Assembly: GCA_965230635.1 (NCBI GenBank)
Contig: CBDDLJ010000021.1
Coordinates: 1-64,000 of the forward strand
Origin: CBDDLJ01 sp965230635
Lineage (GTDB): Bacteria > Pseudomonadota > Gammaproteobacteria > UBA1113
Length of the DNA stretch: 64,000 nt
Direction of reading: 5' to 3'
The notes beneath the pieces are model-generated. The model was not told where the DNA came from, searched no databases, and saw nothing but the letters and a program-made list of their open reading frames with translations. A program made the position numbers and the translations under genes. Each line of letters begins with the position of its first letter. Within the stretch, counting starts at the first letter, position 1. Of this stretch, positions 35,048 through 44,096 are shown piece by piece.

Positions 35048-36002
35048 GTTTGTCATAAGCATCAATAATTTTTTGAACAAGAGGATGGCGCACAACATCT
35101 TTTGAGGTAAAATAATTAAAACTCATCCCTTTTATATTTTTACATACCTTAATAGCATGGACTAAGCCAGAGGTATGATTTTTTGGTAAGTCAATTTGTG
35201 TTGTATCACCCGTGATAACAGCAATAGAACCGAATCCAATACGTGTTAAAAACATTTTCATTTGTTCTTTTGAAGAATTTTGGCCTTCATCGAGGATAAT
35301 AAATGAATCATTTAGTGTTCTCCCACGCATAAAAGCAAGTGGTGCAATTTCAATGGTATTTTTCTCAATTAATTTAGCTACATAATCGAAACTTAACATT
35401 TCATAGAGTGCATCGTAGAGTGGTCGTAGATAGGGATCAACTTTTTGTGTTAAGTCACCGGGTAAAAAACCCAAGTTCTCACCCGCTTCTACTGCAGGAC
35501 GGACAAGAATAATACGGTTAACACGATGGCACTCCAATGCGTCTATAGCACAGGCTACGGCTAAGAAAGTTTTTCCAGTGCCAGCAGGCCCTATGGCAAA
35601 ATTTATATCACACTGCTGGATATTGTTGACATAGTTTTTTTGATTGGTACCTTTTGTTTGAATATAACCTTTTTTTGTCTCAATTTTGACTCGCTTCCCG
35701 GAAGATTTTTTGCTTGCATCAAAATGATTAAAAGCACTTTGTAAAACCGTATGAATTTGTTCGCGTGTCAAATTATTATATTTATGAGTGAGGTTATATA
35801 AGTCACTGATCGCTTTCTCGGCACGATGTACTGCTAATGGGGGACCTGAAATTTGAAATTCGTGACCACGATTAGTGATTTCGACATCAAATAGTTTTTC
35901 AACTTGCTTCAAATGTTCGTCGAATTGGCCGCAGAGTAGGGCAAGGCGTTGATTGTCAACAGGTGAAAGCGAGATACAATTGGATATGGGTACACCGTTC
36001 AA
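35040..36002 (-). CDS. PhoH-like ATPase (YbeZ)
   Basis: 320 residues. An N-terminal KH-like/helical part is followed by the PhoH P-loop domain: Walker A GPAGTGKTFLA, VRPAVEAGENLGFLPGD, and Walker B-like FIILDEGQN. YbeZ partners YbeY in RNA metabolism. It heads the operon with ybeY and corC. In E. coli miaB lies directly upstream; here ~8.9 kb of accessory DNA intervenes. Confidence 0.95.
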   Translation of the reverse strand: MNGVPISNCISLSPVDNQRLALLCGQFDEHLKQVEKLFDVEITNRGHEFQISGPPLAVHRAEKAISDLYNLTHKYNNLTREQIHTVLQSAFNHFDASKKSSGKRVKIETKKGYIQTKGTNQKNYVNNIQQCDINFAIGPAGTGKTFLAVACAIDALECHRVNRIILVRPAVEAGENLGFLPGDLTQKVDPYLRPLYDALYEMLSFDYVAKLIEKNTIEIAPLAFMRGRTLNDSFIILDEGQNSSKEQMKMFLTRIGFGSIAVITGDTTQIDLPKNHTSGLVHAIKVCKNIKGMSFNYFTSKDVVRHPLVQKIIDAYDKHE

Positions 36003-36186
36003 ATTTTTTACTATCTCCTCGAGTAACTAACTTACTTCTATTATAGTGCAATTACATATCCCAAGTCACTACTTTGTTTGTAAATTTATCAATAAATTGA
36101 CAGTTATTTGTTCAAAAAAATAAATTGTTAATAATCAATGCATAAAGTTGCTTTCAGGGTGAGCGTCCAACAGTTTCCCTCGGTAA

Positions 36187-36350
36187 TCACATCTTTACAA
36201 TTCATGCGTACAAATATCATCTGAATTTCACCTTGGTTTGGCCGATGGTGTCGGGTTTGCTGAAAGGATATCCTAAGACATTAAATGGTTTTCTATCAAA
36301 TCTAATTGCAGGATCTCGAGACTGGATTGGGTTTGTCGAATTTGAGTTGC
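36187..36350 (+). pseudogene. Remnant of a third NACHT-repeat gene
   Basis: About 48 codons read IHAYKYHLNFTLVWPMVSGL, then a GYPKTLNGFLSNLIAG stretch and DWIGFVEFELL, matching the segment just before the repeats in both intact NACHT genes (IHRYKYHPNFTLVWPSVAGLL ... DWVGFVEFDLL). Similarity stops abruptly at the palindrome at 36351. No NTPase or repeat region remains. Confidence 0.85.
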
Positions 36351-36392
36351 TGTGTATTTGTACCATGTTGATCAACATGGTGCAAATACACA
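36351..36392. repeat. 42-bp near-perfect palindrome
   Basis: Two 21-bp arms (TGTGTATTTGTACCATGTTG and onward) are mutually complementary with a single mismatch and no spacer. It lies exactly where similarity to the NACHT gene ends, so it may mark a deletion or inverted-duplication junction. Confidence 0.8.
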
Positions 36393-36561
36393 ATAGCGTA
36401 ACGACTAGTATCGATAAAACGAGTTTGCTAGTATTTTTATATGATTTTTTAAATCGAGATGATTTTGCTAACGGTATTCAGCATGGGCTGTGCCTTAATG
36501 ATATGTGCTGCAATTTTAGTCACCTTACTACCAATTTTAGGCCAAAGTTTGATTTTTCTAA

Positions 36562-36680
36562 AAGCAATTTATAAGTTGCTTTTAGTCAAAATGTAGAACC
36601 AGAGAATAAAAAGCAATATATATGTTGCTATATTAAAAAAAAGCAACTAATATATTTCTTATATATGATAAAGCAACTTA
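36562..36680 (+). promoter_or_regulatory. Putative operators of the hipBA-like operon
   Basis: Two symmetric sites with the same geometry, AAGCAA-N8-TTGCTT at 36562-36581 and AGCAA-N8-TTGCT at 36612-36629, plus half sites AAGCAACTWA at 36641 and 36671, precede the HTH gene. The pattern fits autorepression by the HipB-like protein. Promoter boxes cannot be assigned with certainty in this AT-rich stretch. Confidence 0.6.
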
Positions 36681-36690
36681 TGTATTTACT

Positions 36691-37020
36691 ATGAAAGATT
36701 CTCTACTTAAACAATTCAAAAAACAACGCCTAGTGCTTGGTCTTAAGCAAAAGGATATGATGTTACGTGTTGGTATCTCTAGACAGCAATATCAATACTT
36801 AGAATCCAAGGGAAATCCAAGGCTTGATACACTCACATTAGTCGCGAGGGGGCTTAACAGCGAGCTTATGCTAATTCCTAGAGACAAGCTAATTGATGTT
36901 AAGGCGATACTTGAAAATAAAACTTCAGAGTCATCTCTACAGTCTTCAGAAAAACAATGGGATAATAAAAAAAAATTTTCTGATGATCCATGGCAAGATT
37001 TGCTAGAGGGTGTGGAATGA
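36691..37020 (+). CDS. HipB-like XRE-family antitoxin/regulator
   Basis: 109 residues. HTH at ~8-60 (QRLVLGLKQKDMMLRVGISRQQ, split around GLKQKDMM and GISRQQYQYLE). A linker and a C-terminal tail DDPWQDLLEGVE follow. Its TGA overlaps the ATG of the HipA-like gene (ATGA), a typical hip arrangement. It probably binds the AGCAA-N8-TTGCT sites upstream. Confidence 0.85.
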   Translation: MKDSLLKQFKKQRLVLGLKQKDMMLRVGISRQQYQYLESKGNPRLDTLTLVARGLNSELMLIPRDKLIDVKAILENKTSESSLQSSEKQWDNKKKFSDDPWQDLLEGVE

Positions 37021-38285
37021 GCGCCAATGAATTTGATGAAATCACTGTGCTAAAGTTAATGTTACATGGCAGATTAGTAGGCTATTTGGTGGGCTATAAT
37101 AATGGTCGAAATGCATTGCACTTTGCAGATGAATTTAAAAATGATGCCAATCGTCCAACATTTAGTTTGATTACGCACCCAGCTTTTCCAAGATCTAAAA
37201 AAATCATGAATGAGCTTTGGATTAAAAACCATAGAATACATCCTACACTATCTAACCTATTACCTGAAGGTTCTATGCGAGAATGGATCACGCAAAAACT
37301 TAAAATTCACACCGATAACGAATTTTATATCTTTTCATATTTGGGCAAAGATTTACCTGGGGCACTAGTTGCTGAGCCCATGGAACCCGATGATGTCCCT
37401 GAAAGCATTCTTATAGCGCATGAGACAGCAAAGCCAGTCAGCTTCAAAAAAACCAACTTAGAAAATAAGTTTTCTTTAGCTGGTGTACAGATCAAGTTTT
37501 CTATGAAGGAAAAAGAAGGGCGTTATAATATTTCAAAAGAGAATGAATTGGGTGATTGGATCATTAAAACGCCTTCAACAAGACATCAAGATGTGCCTGT
37601 GAATGAGTTTACAGCGATGACATTAGCTTCATTGGTTGGTATTTATATCCCTGAAATAAAACTAGTTGAGTTGAGTAAGCTTGATAATTTGCCTCAGATT
37701 AACTTGCCTAATGAAAAGTTGGCATTTGCAATTAAGCGTTTCGATAGAGACGATAATATGCGAATTCATATGGAAGATTTTGCACAAGTATTAGTAGAAT
37801 ATCCACATGATAAATATAATTCAGCAAACTATGAGCAAATCGGTAGAATTCTATATGAATATTCTGGAGATGGTTTAGCTGATACGCAGCAATTTGCTAG
37901 ACGTTTACTTGTCAATATCTTACTTGCTAATGGCGATGCTCATATAAAGAATTGGAGTTTGCTTTATTCCGATCATATTACTCCTAGGCTTTCACCGGCA
38001 TATGATATTGTTACAACTAGCGTTTATATCGATGAAGAAAGACACTATGCTCTTAATTTAGGAAAAAATAAAGATTGGTACAAAGTAACTTACCAACATT
38101 TTGAGAGCTGGGCTGAGCATGCAGGGATTCCTTGGCGAGTTATAAATCCACATCTTGGTGACACTATGGAAAAAGCTAGAAGTCTTTGGCCTGAGGCATT
38201 AAAAGATCTTCCTATGAATGAAGCACATAAGAAAAAACTCCAAACTCATTGGAAGAAATTACAAAAAGATTTTCGAATTGAATAA
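37017..38285 (+). CDS. HipA-like Ser/Thr kinase toxin
   Basis: 422 residues from the ATG overlapping the hipB stop; the longer frame from 36990 is not used because of this coupling. HipA landmarks: FSLAGVQIKFSM (ATP loop), VNEFTAMTLASLVGI, FAIKRFDR, the catalytic-like LLANGDAHIKNWSLL, and the metal-binding-like SPAYDIVTT. HipA of E. coli phosphorylates glutamyl-tRNA synthetase; the substrate here is unknown. All key blocks look intact. Confidence 0.88.
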   Translation: MSANEFDEITVLKLMLHGRLVGYLVGYNNGRNALHFADEFKNDANRPTFSLITHPAFPRSKKIMNELWIKNHRIHPTLSNLLPEGSMREWITQKLKIHTDNEFYIFSYLGKDLPGALVAEPMEPDDVPESILIAHETAKPVSFKKTNLENKFSLAGVQIKFSMKEKEGRYNISKENELGDWIIKTPSTRHQDVPVNEFTAMTLASLVGIYIPEIKLVELSKLDNLPQINLPNEKLAFAIKRFDRDDNMRIHMEDFAQVLVEYPHDKYNSANYEQIGRILYEYSGDGLADTQQFARRLLVNILLANGDAHIKNWSLLYSDHITPRLSPAYDIVTTSVYIDEERHYALNLGKNKDWYKVTYQHFESWAEHAGIPWRVINPHLGDTMEKARSLWPEALKDLPMNEAHKKKLQTHWKKLQKDFRIE

Positions 38286-38519
38286 AGTGTTCCAAGCATT
38301 TGATAGCTTTTTCATATTCGTGGCTCCGTTCCTCAATATTGACAAATAATTAACCTTCCATTTCATTTATTTACATGCCAGCCATTTCGAATTTACAGCA
38401 GTATACGGACATAACCTTCTTGCTGACATATATAACTTCTCCTGTTCTTTGGTTATACGTTTACCAGGCACTTTATACTCCCTAAATGGGTTAGTATAAA
38501 ATTGTCCTGAAAATATACA

Positions 38520-38924
38520 ATCTATGGCCGGAAAAGTTAATTGTCGCCTAATATCTGAGCTCGGTACTCGGTAACAATCCGGGATATTTTAATGTCAAAG
38601 ATTTGTCTGGTTTCATGGCTGATTTCACGATAGTTATCCTTTGGTAGGTTTTTTGTATTAAGCTTAATTGTCTTAATGATATCAGGCTTATTGGATTTTT
38701 TAATCGTGAGCCACGATGGCCATTTTGCCCGCCTGGCTTGTTGGTGCTTTTGGTCTTATTGCTACCGCGTTTTCGATTGGGATCGCTTGATGGTGGCTTG
38801 CTGCTGTTGTGACTATTCAGACCTAATCGGTTACAGAGTAGAGTTACAACCAACAAGAGCATTTCTATTGCAGCCTGTAGAGCAGGTGAAATATCTTTCT
38901 TCTTTTCGAGAAGATTCTTTACCT
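38520..38924 (-). pseudogene. IS66-family transposase remnant, distal part
   Basis: In the minus-strand frame, LCNRLGLNSHNSSKPPSSD, then NKPGGQNGHRG, matches the IS66 transposase N-terminus; after a frameshift, RQIFDIKISRIVTEYRAQ continues the IS66 pattern. It ends near 38520 with no catalytic domain. The 5' part lies beyond the inserted IS at 40680-40792. Confidence 0.85.
38852..38924. repeat. Left 73-bp target duplication of IS copy 2
   Basis: The 73 bp starting AACAAGAGCATTTC and ending TTTACCT abut the IS left end and recur exactly at 40680-40752. Confidence 0.95.
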
Positions 38925-40679
38925 CCTGACTTCCGCGTAATATTTCCCTAAATTAAAATAAATATTTATTAATCAATAAATTGATATTTATTATTGTAGT
39001 GCGTGATGTTATCATTTCTTTACTGGAAAATAAATCAATGTGGAGGGTCGATGTTTGCTCGTATAAAGCGCAATAGTGGTACACGGCGTTGCTCGGTATT
39101 GGTTTGCCATAACGTCAGAATTGATGGTAAAGTGAAGCAATTCACTATCAAAACCTTCGGGCATAGCGCTGATCCAGAGCAATTAGCGGTGTGGATGGAA
39201 CAAGCAACGTTTTGGATAGCACACTATCGCCAGCGGTGTCTGACTGATAGCGCATCAACGCAGAGACAAGCCATGAGACAACCTGTTTTACTGCAGAATT
39301 TGACGGAATGTGCCCGTATTAATGTGGGCATGATGGACGTATTTGGACCATTTTATGAGCAGCTTGGTTTTTCAACCGTATTCACAGGCCGAGAACAAGA
39401 GACCTTACGCCAGGTGATTTTTTCACGGCTACTGGAGCCGGGCAGCAAACGGCGCTTGAGTGTGTTGTCGAAGACGGCGTTTGATATTGATTTACCGGTG
39501 GATAGAATTTATCGGATGATGGATAAGTTACTTGAGCGGCGAGTTGAGGTGGAAAAACGCGTGTTTTCTGGTACGTCGTTAGCGCTTGATGGTAAGGTGA
39601 ATGTGGTCTTATTCGACGTGACGACATTATCCTTTGAGACGGTATCAGAAGATACGTTGCGTGCCTTTGGCTATAGCAAGGATTTTAAATTTAATACAAC
39701 CCAGGTCGTATTGGCATTAGCGACGACGGCGGAAGGCTTACCGGTGGGTTATCGCTTATTCCGGGGGAATACGGCAGAATGTAAGACATTAATTGAATCA
39801 ATTCATCATTGGCGAGAGTACCTACCGATAGATTCAGTCACCGTTGTTGGCGATCGCGCCATGATGACATCGGATAATTTGTCTGCGCTGGAATCAGCTG
39901 GGTTTCACTATGTGGTTGCTTACCCACTGAGAAAGTTGTCCAGAGAGGTTCAGGCTCAGGTGTTGGATAGAGCGGGTTATCACACGCTAGAGAGTGATGA
40001 TGACATGACAGCTTACCGAGTCGTCTCGCTTGGTGAACGTCGGCTGGTTGTTTCTTATAGTGCAAAACGAGCGGCAAAAGATGCCAAAGATAGAGAGCGA
40101 CTGATTAAAAAGCTTGAAAAAAAATTAAGTACGTGTAAACAGGTGAAACGCTTAGTGAATAATAACGGGTATCTTAAATATGTCGATATAGCAGGAAAAG
40201 CAAGTGCGTATATTGATCAGGAAAAAATTGACTATGATGCACAATGGGATGGACTACACGGTGTTATTACCAATAAAGTCGATATTGACCATCGCATTTA
40301 TCAAACCTATCGGCGATTATGGGTAATTGAAGAATCCTTTCGGATCAATAAGCACAACTTAAAAATGCGGCCAATTTACCACTATACACCCAAGCGTATT
40401 GAAGCACATATTCTGCTTTGCTATATGGTCTTTGCGCTGATAAGGCACGTTCAGTTCAAACTAACACAAGCTGGACAACCAATGGGTGTTCAACGTATTA
40501 CGGATGCGCTTTGTCAGGTACAGGCAAGTATTTTAAAGGATACCTCTGATAATCAACAGTATCGTTTGCCATCAAAAATGACTAAGGATGCCAAAATCAT
40601 TTACAGCATCTTTAACATCAAACAGCAGCTTGCACCCTGCCAGTGGGGATAGGACTGTAGTGCGGACGCGGAAGTCAGG
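38925..40679 (+). mobile_element. IS1634-family-like insertion sequence, copy 2
   Basis: 1755 bp, same 14-bp terminal repeat CCTGACTTCCGCGT as copy 1, opposite orientation. Inserted in an IS66 remnant with a 73-bp direct duplication. Confidence 0.93.
39051..40652 (+). CDS. IS1634-like transposase, copy 2
   Basis: 533 residues from the ATG at 39051 after GGAGG. Nearly identical to copy 1 (two residue differences seen). DDE-type IS4-superfamily residues in VVLFDVTTLSFET, TVVGDRAMMTSD and WVIEESFRINKHNLK. Intact. Confidence 0.92.
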   Translation: MFARIKRNSGTRRCSVLVCHNVRIDGKVKQFTIKTFGHSADPEQLAVWMEQATFWIAHYRQRCLTDSASTQRQAMRQPVLLQNLTECARINVGMMDVFGPFYEQLGFSTVFTGREQETLRQVIFSRLLEPGSKRRLSVLSKTAFDIDLPVDRIYRMMDKLLERRVEVEKRVFSGTSLALDGKVNVVLFDVTTLSFETVSEDTLRAFGYSKDFKFNTTQVVLALATTAEGLPVGYRLFRGNTAECKTLIESIHHWREYLPIDSVTVVGDRAMMTSDNLSALESAGFHYVVAYPLRKLSREVQAQVLDRAGYHTLESDDDMTAYRVVSLGERRLVVSYSAKRAAKDAKDRERLIKKLEKKLSTCKQVKRLVNNNGYLKYVDIAGKASAYIDQEKIDYDAQWDGLHGVITNKVDIDHRIYQTYRRLWVIEESFRINKHNLKMRPIYHYTPKRIEAHILLCYMVFALIRHVQFKLTQAGQPMGVQRITDALCQVQASILKDTSDNQQYRLPSKMTKDAKIIYSIFNIKQQLAPCQWG

Positions 40680-40752
40680 AACAAGAGCATTTCTATTGCA
40701 GCCTGTAGAGCAGGTGAAATATCTTTCTTCTTTTCGAGAAGATTCTTTACCT
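40680..40752. repeat. Right 73-bp target duplication of IS copy 2
   Basis: Exact direct repeat of 38852-38924 directly after the IS right end. Confidence 0.95.
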
Positions 40753-40792
40753 TCTCAATGGATTCGCTAATCCTAACATCTTTTAAAGCCAC
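40680..40792 (-). pseudogene. IS66-family transposase remnant, N-terminal part
   Basis: Encodes MALKDVRISESIEKVKNLLE and onward (about 37 residues), then meets the IS. Joining it to the frame at 38924 and below gives a continuous IS66 N-terminus. Confidence 0.75.
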
Positions 40793-41218
40793 ACCGTCTC
40801 ACCTATTTCGTTTAACGGAGTTAGTGTAACATGGGTTTTGAAATTGAAGTTTGGCTTAGTTTCCGTTCGTCTGAGTAAAGATAATTTCTTCAAGCTACCC
40901 ATATTTTGTGGCCGTGTGTGGAGTCACAGGATGCCTGGCGCATGAATCTTTAACACATCTAAATCGTCATGGATATTTAAAATATTTCGCCAAAAATCTT
41001 GTCAAATACTTTTTCAAAAAAAATTTGTTTTTTTCATCAGATTGAAGCTACAGAGTTCTGTTTGAGGATTTAAGCTGAAAACGCTGAATAGTTACAAAAA
41101 TAGAAACAATAGCAAAATTTCAGCGTGTAGATACCGCCCAGTGACGACATCGGTGGCCTTATCGCAGCCACTAAAATCCTAAGTATCTAGCTAATCATAA
41201 ACAAAATTATATGATTAC
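40793..41218. other. Gene-free stretch
   Basis: AT-rich, no ORF or repeat recognised. Confidence 0.5.
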
Positions 41219-41428
41219 TTACTTTTTACCCATTTTTTTACCTGATTTGTTTTTGCTTGAGCCTACGGCTGGATTTACAGTTGGATTTACCTGAACACCC
41301 ACTCCGCCAGCAGTTAGTGACTCACTTCTAGACCCAGTTTCTTGTGCCGCAGGTTTTTGCGCTACAGGGGCTGGAAAAACCACGTTCGGATTATCTCCGT
41401 GTTTTGTTACTTCTGTATTAGGCTTCAT
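41219..41428 (-). CDS. Small hypothetical protein, basic C-terminus
   Basis: 69 residues from the Met at 41428, which has AGGAG 7 bp upstream; the upstream in-frame extension lacks a site. Low complexity, Pro/Ala/Val/Ser-rich, ending SKNKSGKKMGKK. No family recognised. It lies downstream of the CaaX-box gene on the same strand (gap ~240 bp). A secreted or disordered peptide is possible; nothing more can be said. Confidence 0.5.
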   Translation of the reverse strand: MKPNTEVTKHGDNPNVVFPAPVAQKPAAQETGSRSESLTAGGVGVQVNPTVNPAVGSSKNKSGKKMGKK

Positions 41429-41671
41429 AACAGTACTCCTCTTTTTAACAATACAACACATACTAAACAATTTAATTTTAATTATCAAGAAAAAACTAAG
41501 TATTTGCTACTAACAAGCTAATTGCTCCCTGTTAAGCTCTCTATCTTGTTGAAAACATAGAGAAATATTTTAGTGAAACCCATTATGGCAGCTTTTGTTC
41601 AAAACCAATTTCCTAAGGAGTATAGTGGACCCCATTAGCTGTAAAACTCTCTCTAGTTAATGAAAAAGCGG

Positions 41672-42532
41672 TTACATGACAAAACAACCTTCTGTTTTCT
41701 TGCTGGTCTCTTCCTCCACTACTTCCTCTGGATATAAAACTTTAAGATGCTTTCTTATATTATGCACCTCAATACTATGACTAATACGCTTACCATTATA
41801 TATCTTTGTTAAATCCTTTGCTAAATCTAAGATATTAGATGGGGTTACAATGTTCACATTAAAAAATTCATACATTTTCCTCACATCATAGCGAGGTCCA
41901 CCAACAAGATCTGCAGCAATCTTCCAATACCCAGGAGATGAAGCTTTTTCAGCTACCTGTTTGAAAGCTTCCTTATCAACATAAAAAGAACCCAAACCTG
42001 CAACCAGCAAATCCCACGTAAGCTCAACGCAGTTTGTGTGGAGAGCAATATCACCACATCGCGATCGCGAGTTTTTATCTTCGAATTTCCCCCTGTATTT
42101 CTGCTTGGCAGATGCCTTATAGAAATACATCATCCTATTTGTATTGAACGCATCAAGATAAGCTGTTTTCATTCGCTCTATTATTTCTTTAGATAATTTA
42201 AAAGTAAAAACTTCTGGCTCAAAACCTTCAGCTTTTCTATCACGCTTCAATGTGCTAAAGATGCAAGACTGTAGCTCACTATCACCTTTTTGTTTCTTTT
42301 GAACATCTTCGCCCGGCCATAAACTAATGTAAAAACTATCCCCCAGCATCATAGCGCAATGACCTATTTTCCCCCCACGCGCCGCTAACATGAGATCTTT
42401 ACTATTTCCTGATAATACAGTAAAGTATAAACCTCCCGTTAACGTTCCAAGCAGGGTCATATCAAACTCGTAAGGGTTAGGCACCCAAACAAACAACGTT
42501 ACATTTTCCTCTGAAACTTCATTCCCTGCCAT
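41672..42532 (-). CDS. Papain-like (LRAT/NlpC-type) candidate effector with CaaX box
   Basis: 286 residues from the ATG at 42532, which has GGAG 6 bp upstream; the ATG at 42544 is an alternative. GGKIGHCAMMLGDSFYISLWPG places a candidate catalytic His at 58; HTNCVELTWDLL places a candidate Cys at 168. His before Cys about 110 residues apart matches circularly permuted NlpC/P60 (LRAT-like) enzymes. The protein ends CFVM, a CaaX prenylation motif with Met favouring farnesylation; some Legionella effectors use host prenylation this way. No signal peptide. Effector status is inference. Confidence 0.65.
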   Translation of the reverse strand: MAGNEVSEENVTLFVWVPNPYEFDMTLLGTLTGGLYFTVLSGNSKDLMLAARGGKIGHCAMMLGDSFYISLWPGEDVQKKQKGDSELQSCIFSTLKRDRKAEGFEPEVFTFKLSKEIIERMKTAYLDAFNTNRMMYFYKASAKQKYRGKFEDKNSRSRCGDIALHTNCVELTWDLLVAGLGSFYVDKEAFKQVAEKASSPGYWKIAADLVGGPRYDVRKMYEFFNVNIVTPSNILDLAKDLTKIYNGKRISHSIEVHNIRKHLKVLYPEEVVEEETSKKTEGCFVM

Positions 42533-42672
42533 ATCATGCTCCATCTATTAGTTTAAAATTAAGTACAGCCCTACGAATACTGTTACAGCATATTAGAAAT
42601 ATAATACTCTTGTCAATCTATGCTGATCCCCATAATTTAGACCAGTGATTAAATGGTTAGAGAGTGTATAAT

Positions 42673-42687
42673 TAGTCGTCCCTGAAA
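42673..42687 (-). repeat. Probable outer end of IS5-type element
   Basis: TAGTCGTCCCTGAAA lies ~10 bp beyond the transposase stop and recurs in reverse orientation at 11409-11423, the expected behaviour of an IS terminus. No matching inverted partner was found upstream of the transposase. Confidence 0.4.
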
Positions 42688-42695
42688 CCCCCCAT

Positions 42696-44096
42696 TTATC
42701 CTGCTACGTAGCTTATTATTGAATGCTGTTTAGGCACTATTTTTCTCAGGTTAAATGCACAACCTGAAAGCAACGCATTAATTTTATCGCCTTTTGCGCC
42801 ATGCAAATAATTTCTATCCATCCGATGGTCTTGCTTTACATGCCCAATGATAGGCTCAATACCAGAGCGACCACGCAGTAATTTTTTCATTACCCCTTTG
42901 AGTCCTTTGAGTCCTTTTCGACCAGTAACATAAACATTAACATCATCAGGCTGATTGCTTTTTCCTTTGTAACCTTGATCAACAAACGTATCGTTTGCGC
43001 GAATGCCTGTGTTTTTTTCTGCATTATCAATAGTTGATTTCAATGTGTGGCCATCATAGGGATTTCCATGAATCGCACTTATTGATACAATCCACGGATC
43101 GTTGCATGTTGTAGCTACGGATACTTTGCAACCAAATTCATATTTTTTATGCGATTTTCCTTTTGAAATGCATTCAACCTCTGGCGCCCATAAACTGTAA
43201 ATTTTTTGCTTATCGCGTTGCTTTTGGAAAAGTATCTTTTCAGAAATTGATAACAATTTTGACAACCTCGCATCTGGAAAATCAACTTTTCGCTTAATAT
43301 CACGGATCATTCGACCCAAGTATGTTTTTAGCTTCCTTCTTTCTTTTTTTGCTCGCTTCATTTGTCTGGCATGCAGGTATCTGCTGTGCTTAATAAACGC
43401 TTTTTTTCCAACTCGCGCATAACTTTGACGCAAACTGACACCTCGCTTTTTTGCTGAAGCGACTAATTTTACTCGTGCAATATGATACAATTTTGAATCT
43501 GTCGGAAACGTTATCGCTTTTTCTTGCACAGTTGTATCCACATTCAACCGCTTACATTGCTTTTCCGTTAACAACGCTTCTCGTTTTGCAACGTTAAGCG
43601 TTTCCTCTAACATTTGCTCAATCGCTCTTTCACCTACCTTTTTTCGCCATTTCGATAACGTTGTTGGGTGGCACGGCAATTCATGTTGAAATGTTTTAAA
43701 ACCACAAAAATATTGCCAATAGGGGTTTTCACAAAATCTTTCTACCACTGATTCATCACTTTCACCTTCAAGATATTTGATGTAATGCAAGCCAACAATC
43801 ACGCGGATAGGAATTGATGGTCGTCCATTATTTTCGCAATAGTACATGCCATGGTGCTCAATCAGCCAATCCCAATTGATTATATTGGTTAGCTGGTAAA
43901 GGCCATGATTCTTATCCAAAAAGCTCTTACAGTCAGCTCTAGATTTTGACACCCTAAGGGCGCTGGTATTCATGTTTTCTCTAAGCCATATTCCACGAAT
44001 GTCACTGGGGCTGAGTTCAATATTGTAGTGAGTTTTTAGTTGTGCGGAGACTTGTGCCTGTCCCAAATGTGGGTTATCTAGTGAGAACTCAATCAC
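42696..44096 (-). CDS. IS5-family transposase fused to an IS481-like HTH segment
   Basis: 466 codons. From about residue 55, DKNHGLYQLTNIINWDWL, GRPSIPIRVIVGLHYIKYLEG, NVDTTVQEKAITFPTD and a C-terminal GRSGIEPIIGHVKQDHRMDRN match IS5-family transposases, with DDE residues likely in NVDTTV, TFVDQGYKG and IEPIIGH. The first ~45 residues (NPHLGQAQVSAQLKTHYNIE, then SPSDIRGIWLREN) look like the HTH of IS481-type transposases. The natural IS5 start is probably near the internal MNTSALRVSKSR. The fusion suggests loss of the left IS5 end. Confidence 0.75.
   Translation of the reverse strand: MIEFSLDNPHLGQAQVSAQLKTHYNIELSPSDIRGIWLRENMNTSALRVSKSRADCKSFLDKNHGLYQLTNIINWDWLIEHHGMYYCENNGRPSIPIRVIVGLHYIKYLEGESDESVVERFCENPYWQYFCGFKTFQHELPCHPTTLSKWRKKVGERAIEQMLEETLNVAKREALLTEKQCKRLNVDTTVQEKAITFPTDSKLYHIARVKLVASAKKRGVSLRQSYARVGKKAFIKHSRYLHARQMKRAKKERRKLKTYLGRMIRDIKRKVDFPDARLSKLLSISEKILFQKQRDKQKIYSLWAPEVECISKGKSHKKYEFGCKVSVATTCNDPWIVSISAIHGNPYDGHTLKSTIDNAEKNTGIRANDTFVDQGYKGKSNQPDDVNVYVTGRKGLKGLKGVMKKLLRGRSGIEPIIGHVKQDHRMDRNYLHGAKGDKINALLSGCAFNLRKIVPKQHSIISYVAG

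Larger units (their letters stand above)
36003..36690. other. Intergenic region with NACHT remnant, palindrome and hip operators
   Basis: Holds a NACHT-gene scar, a 42-bp near-perfect palindrome, and the operator region of the hipBA pair; no intact gene. Confidence 0.6.
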
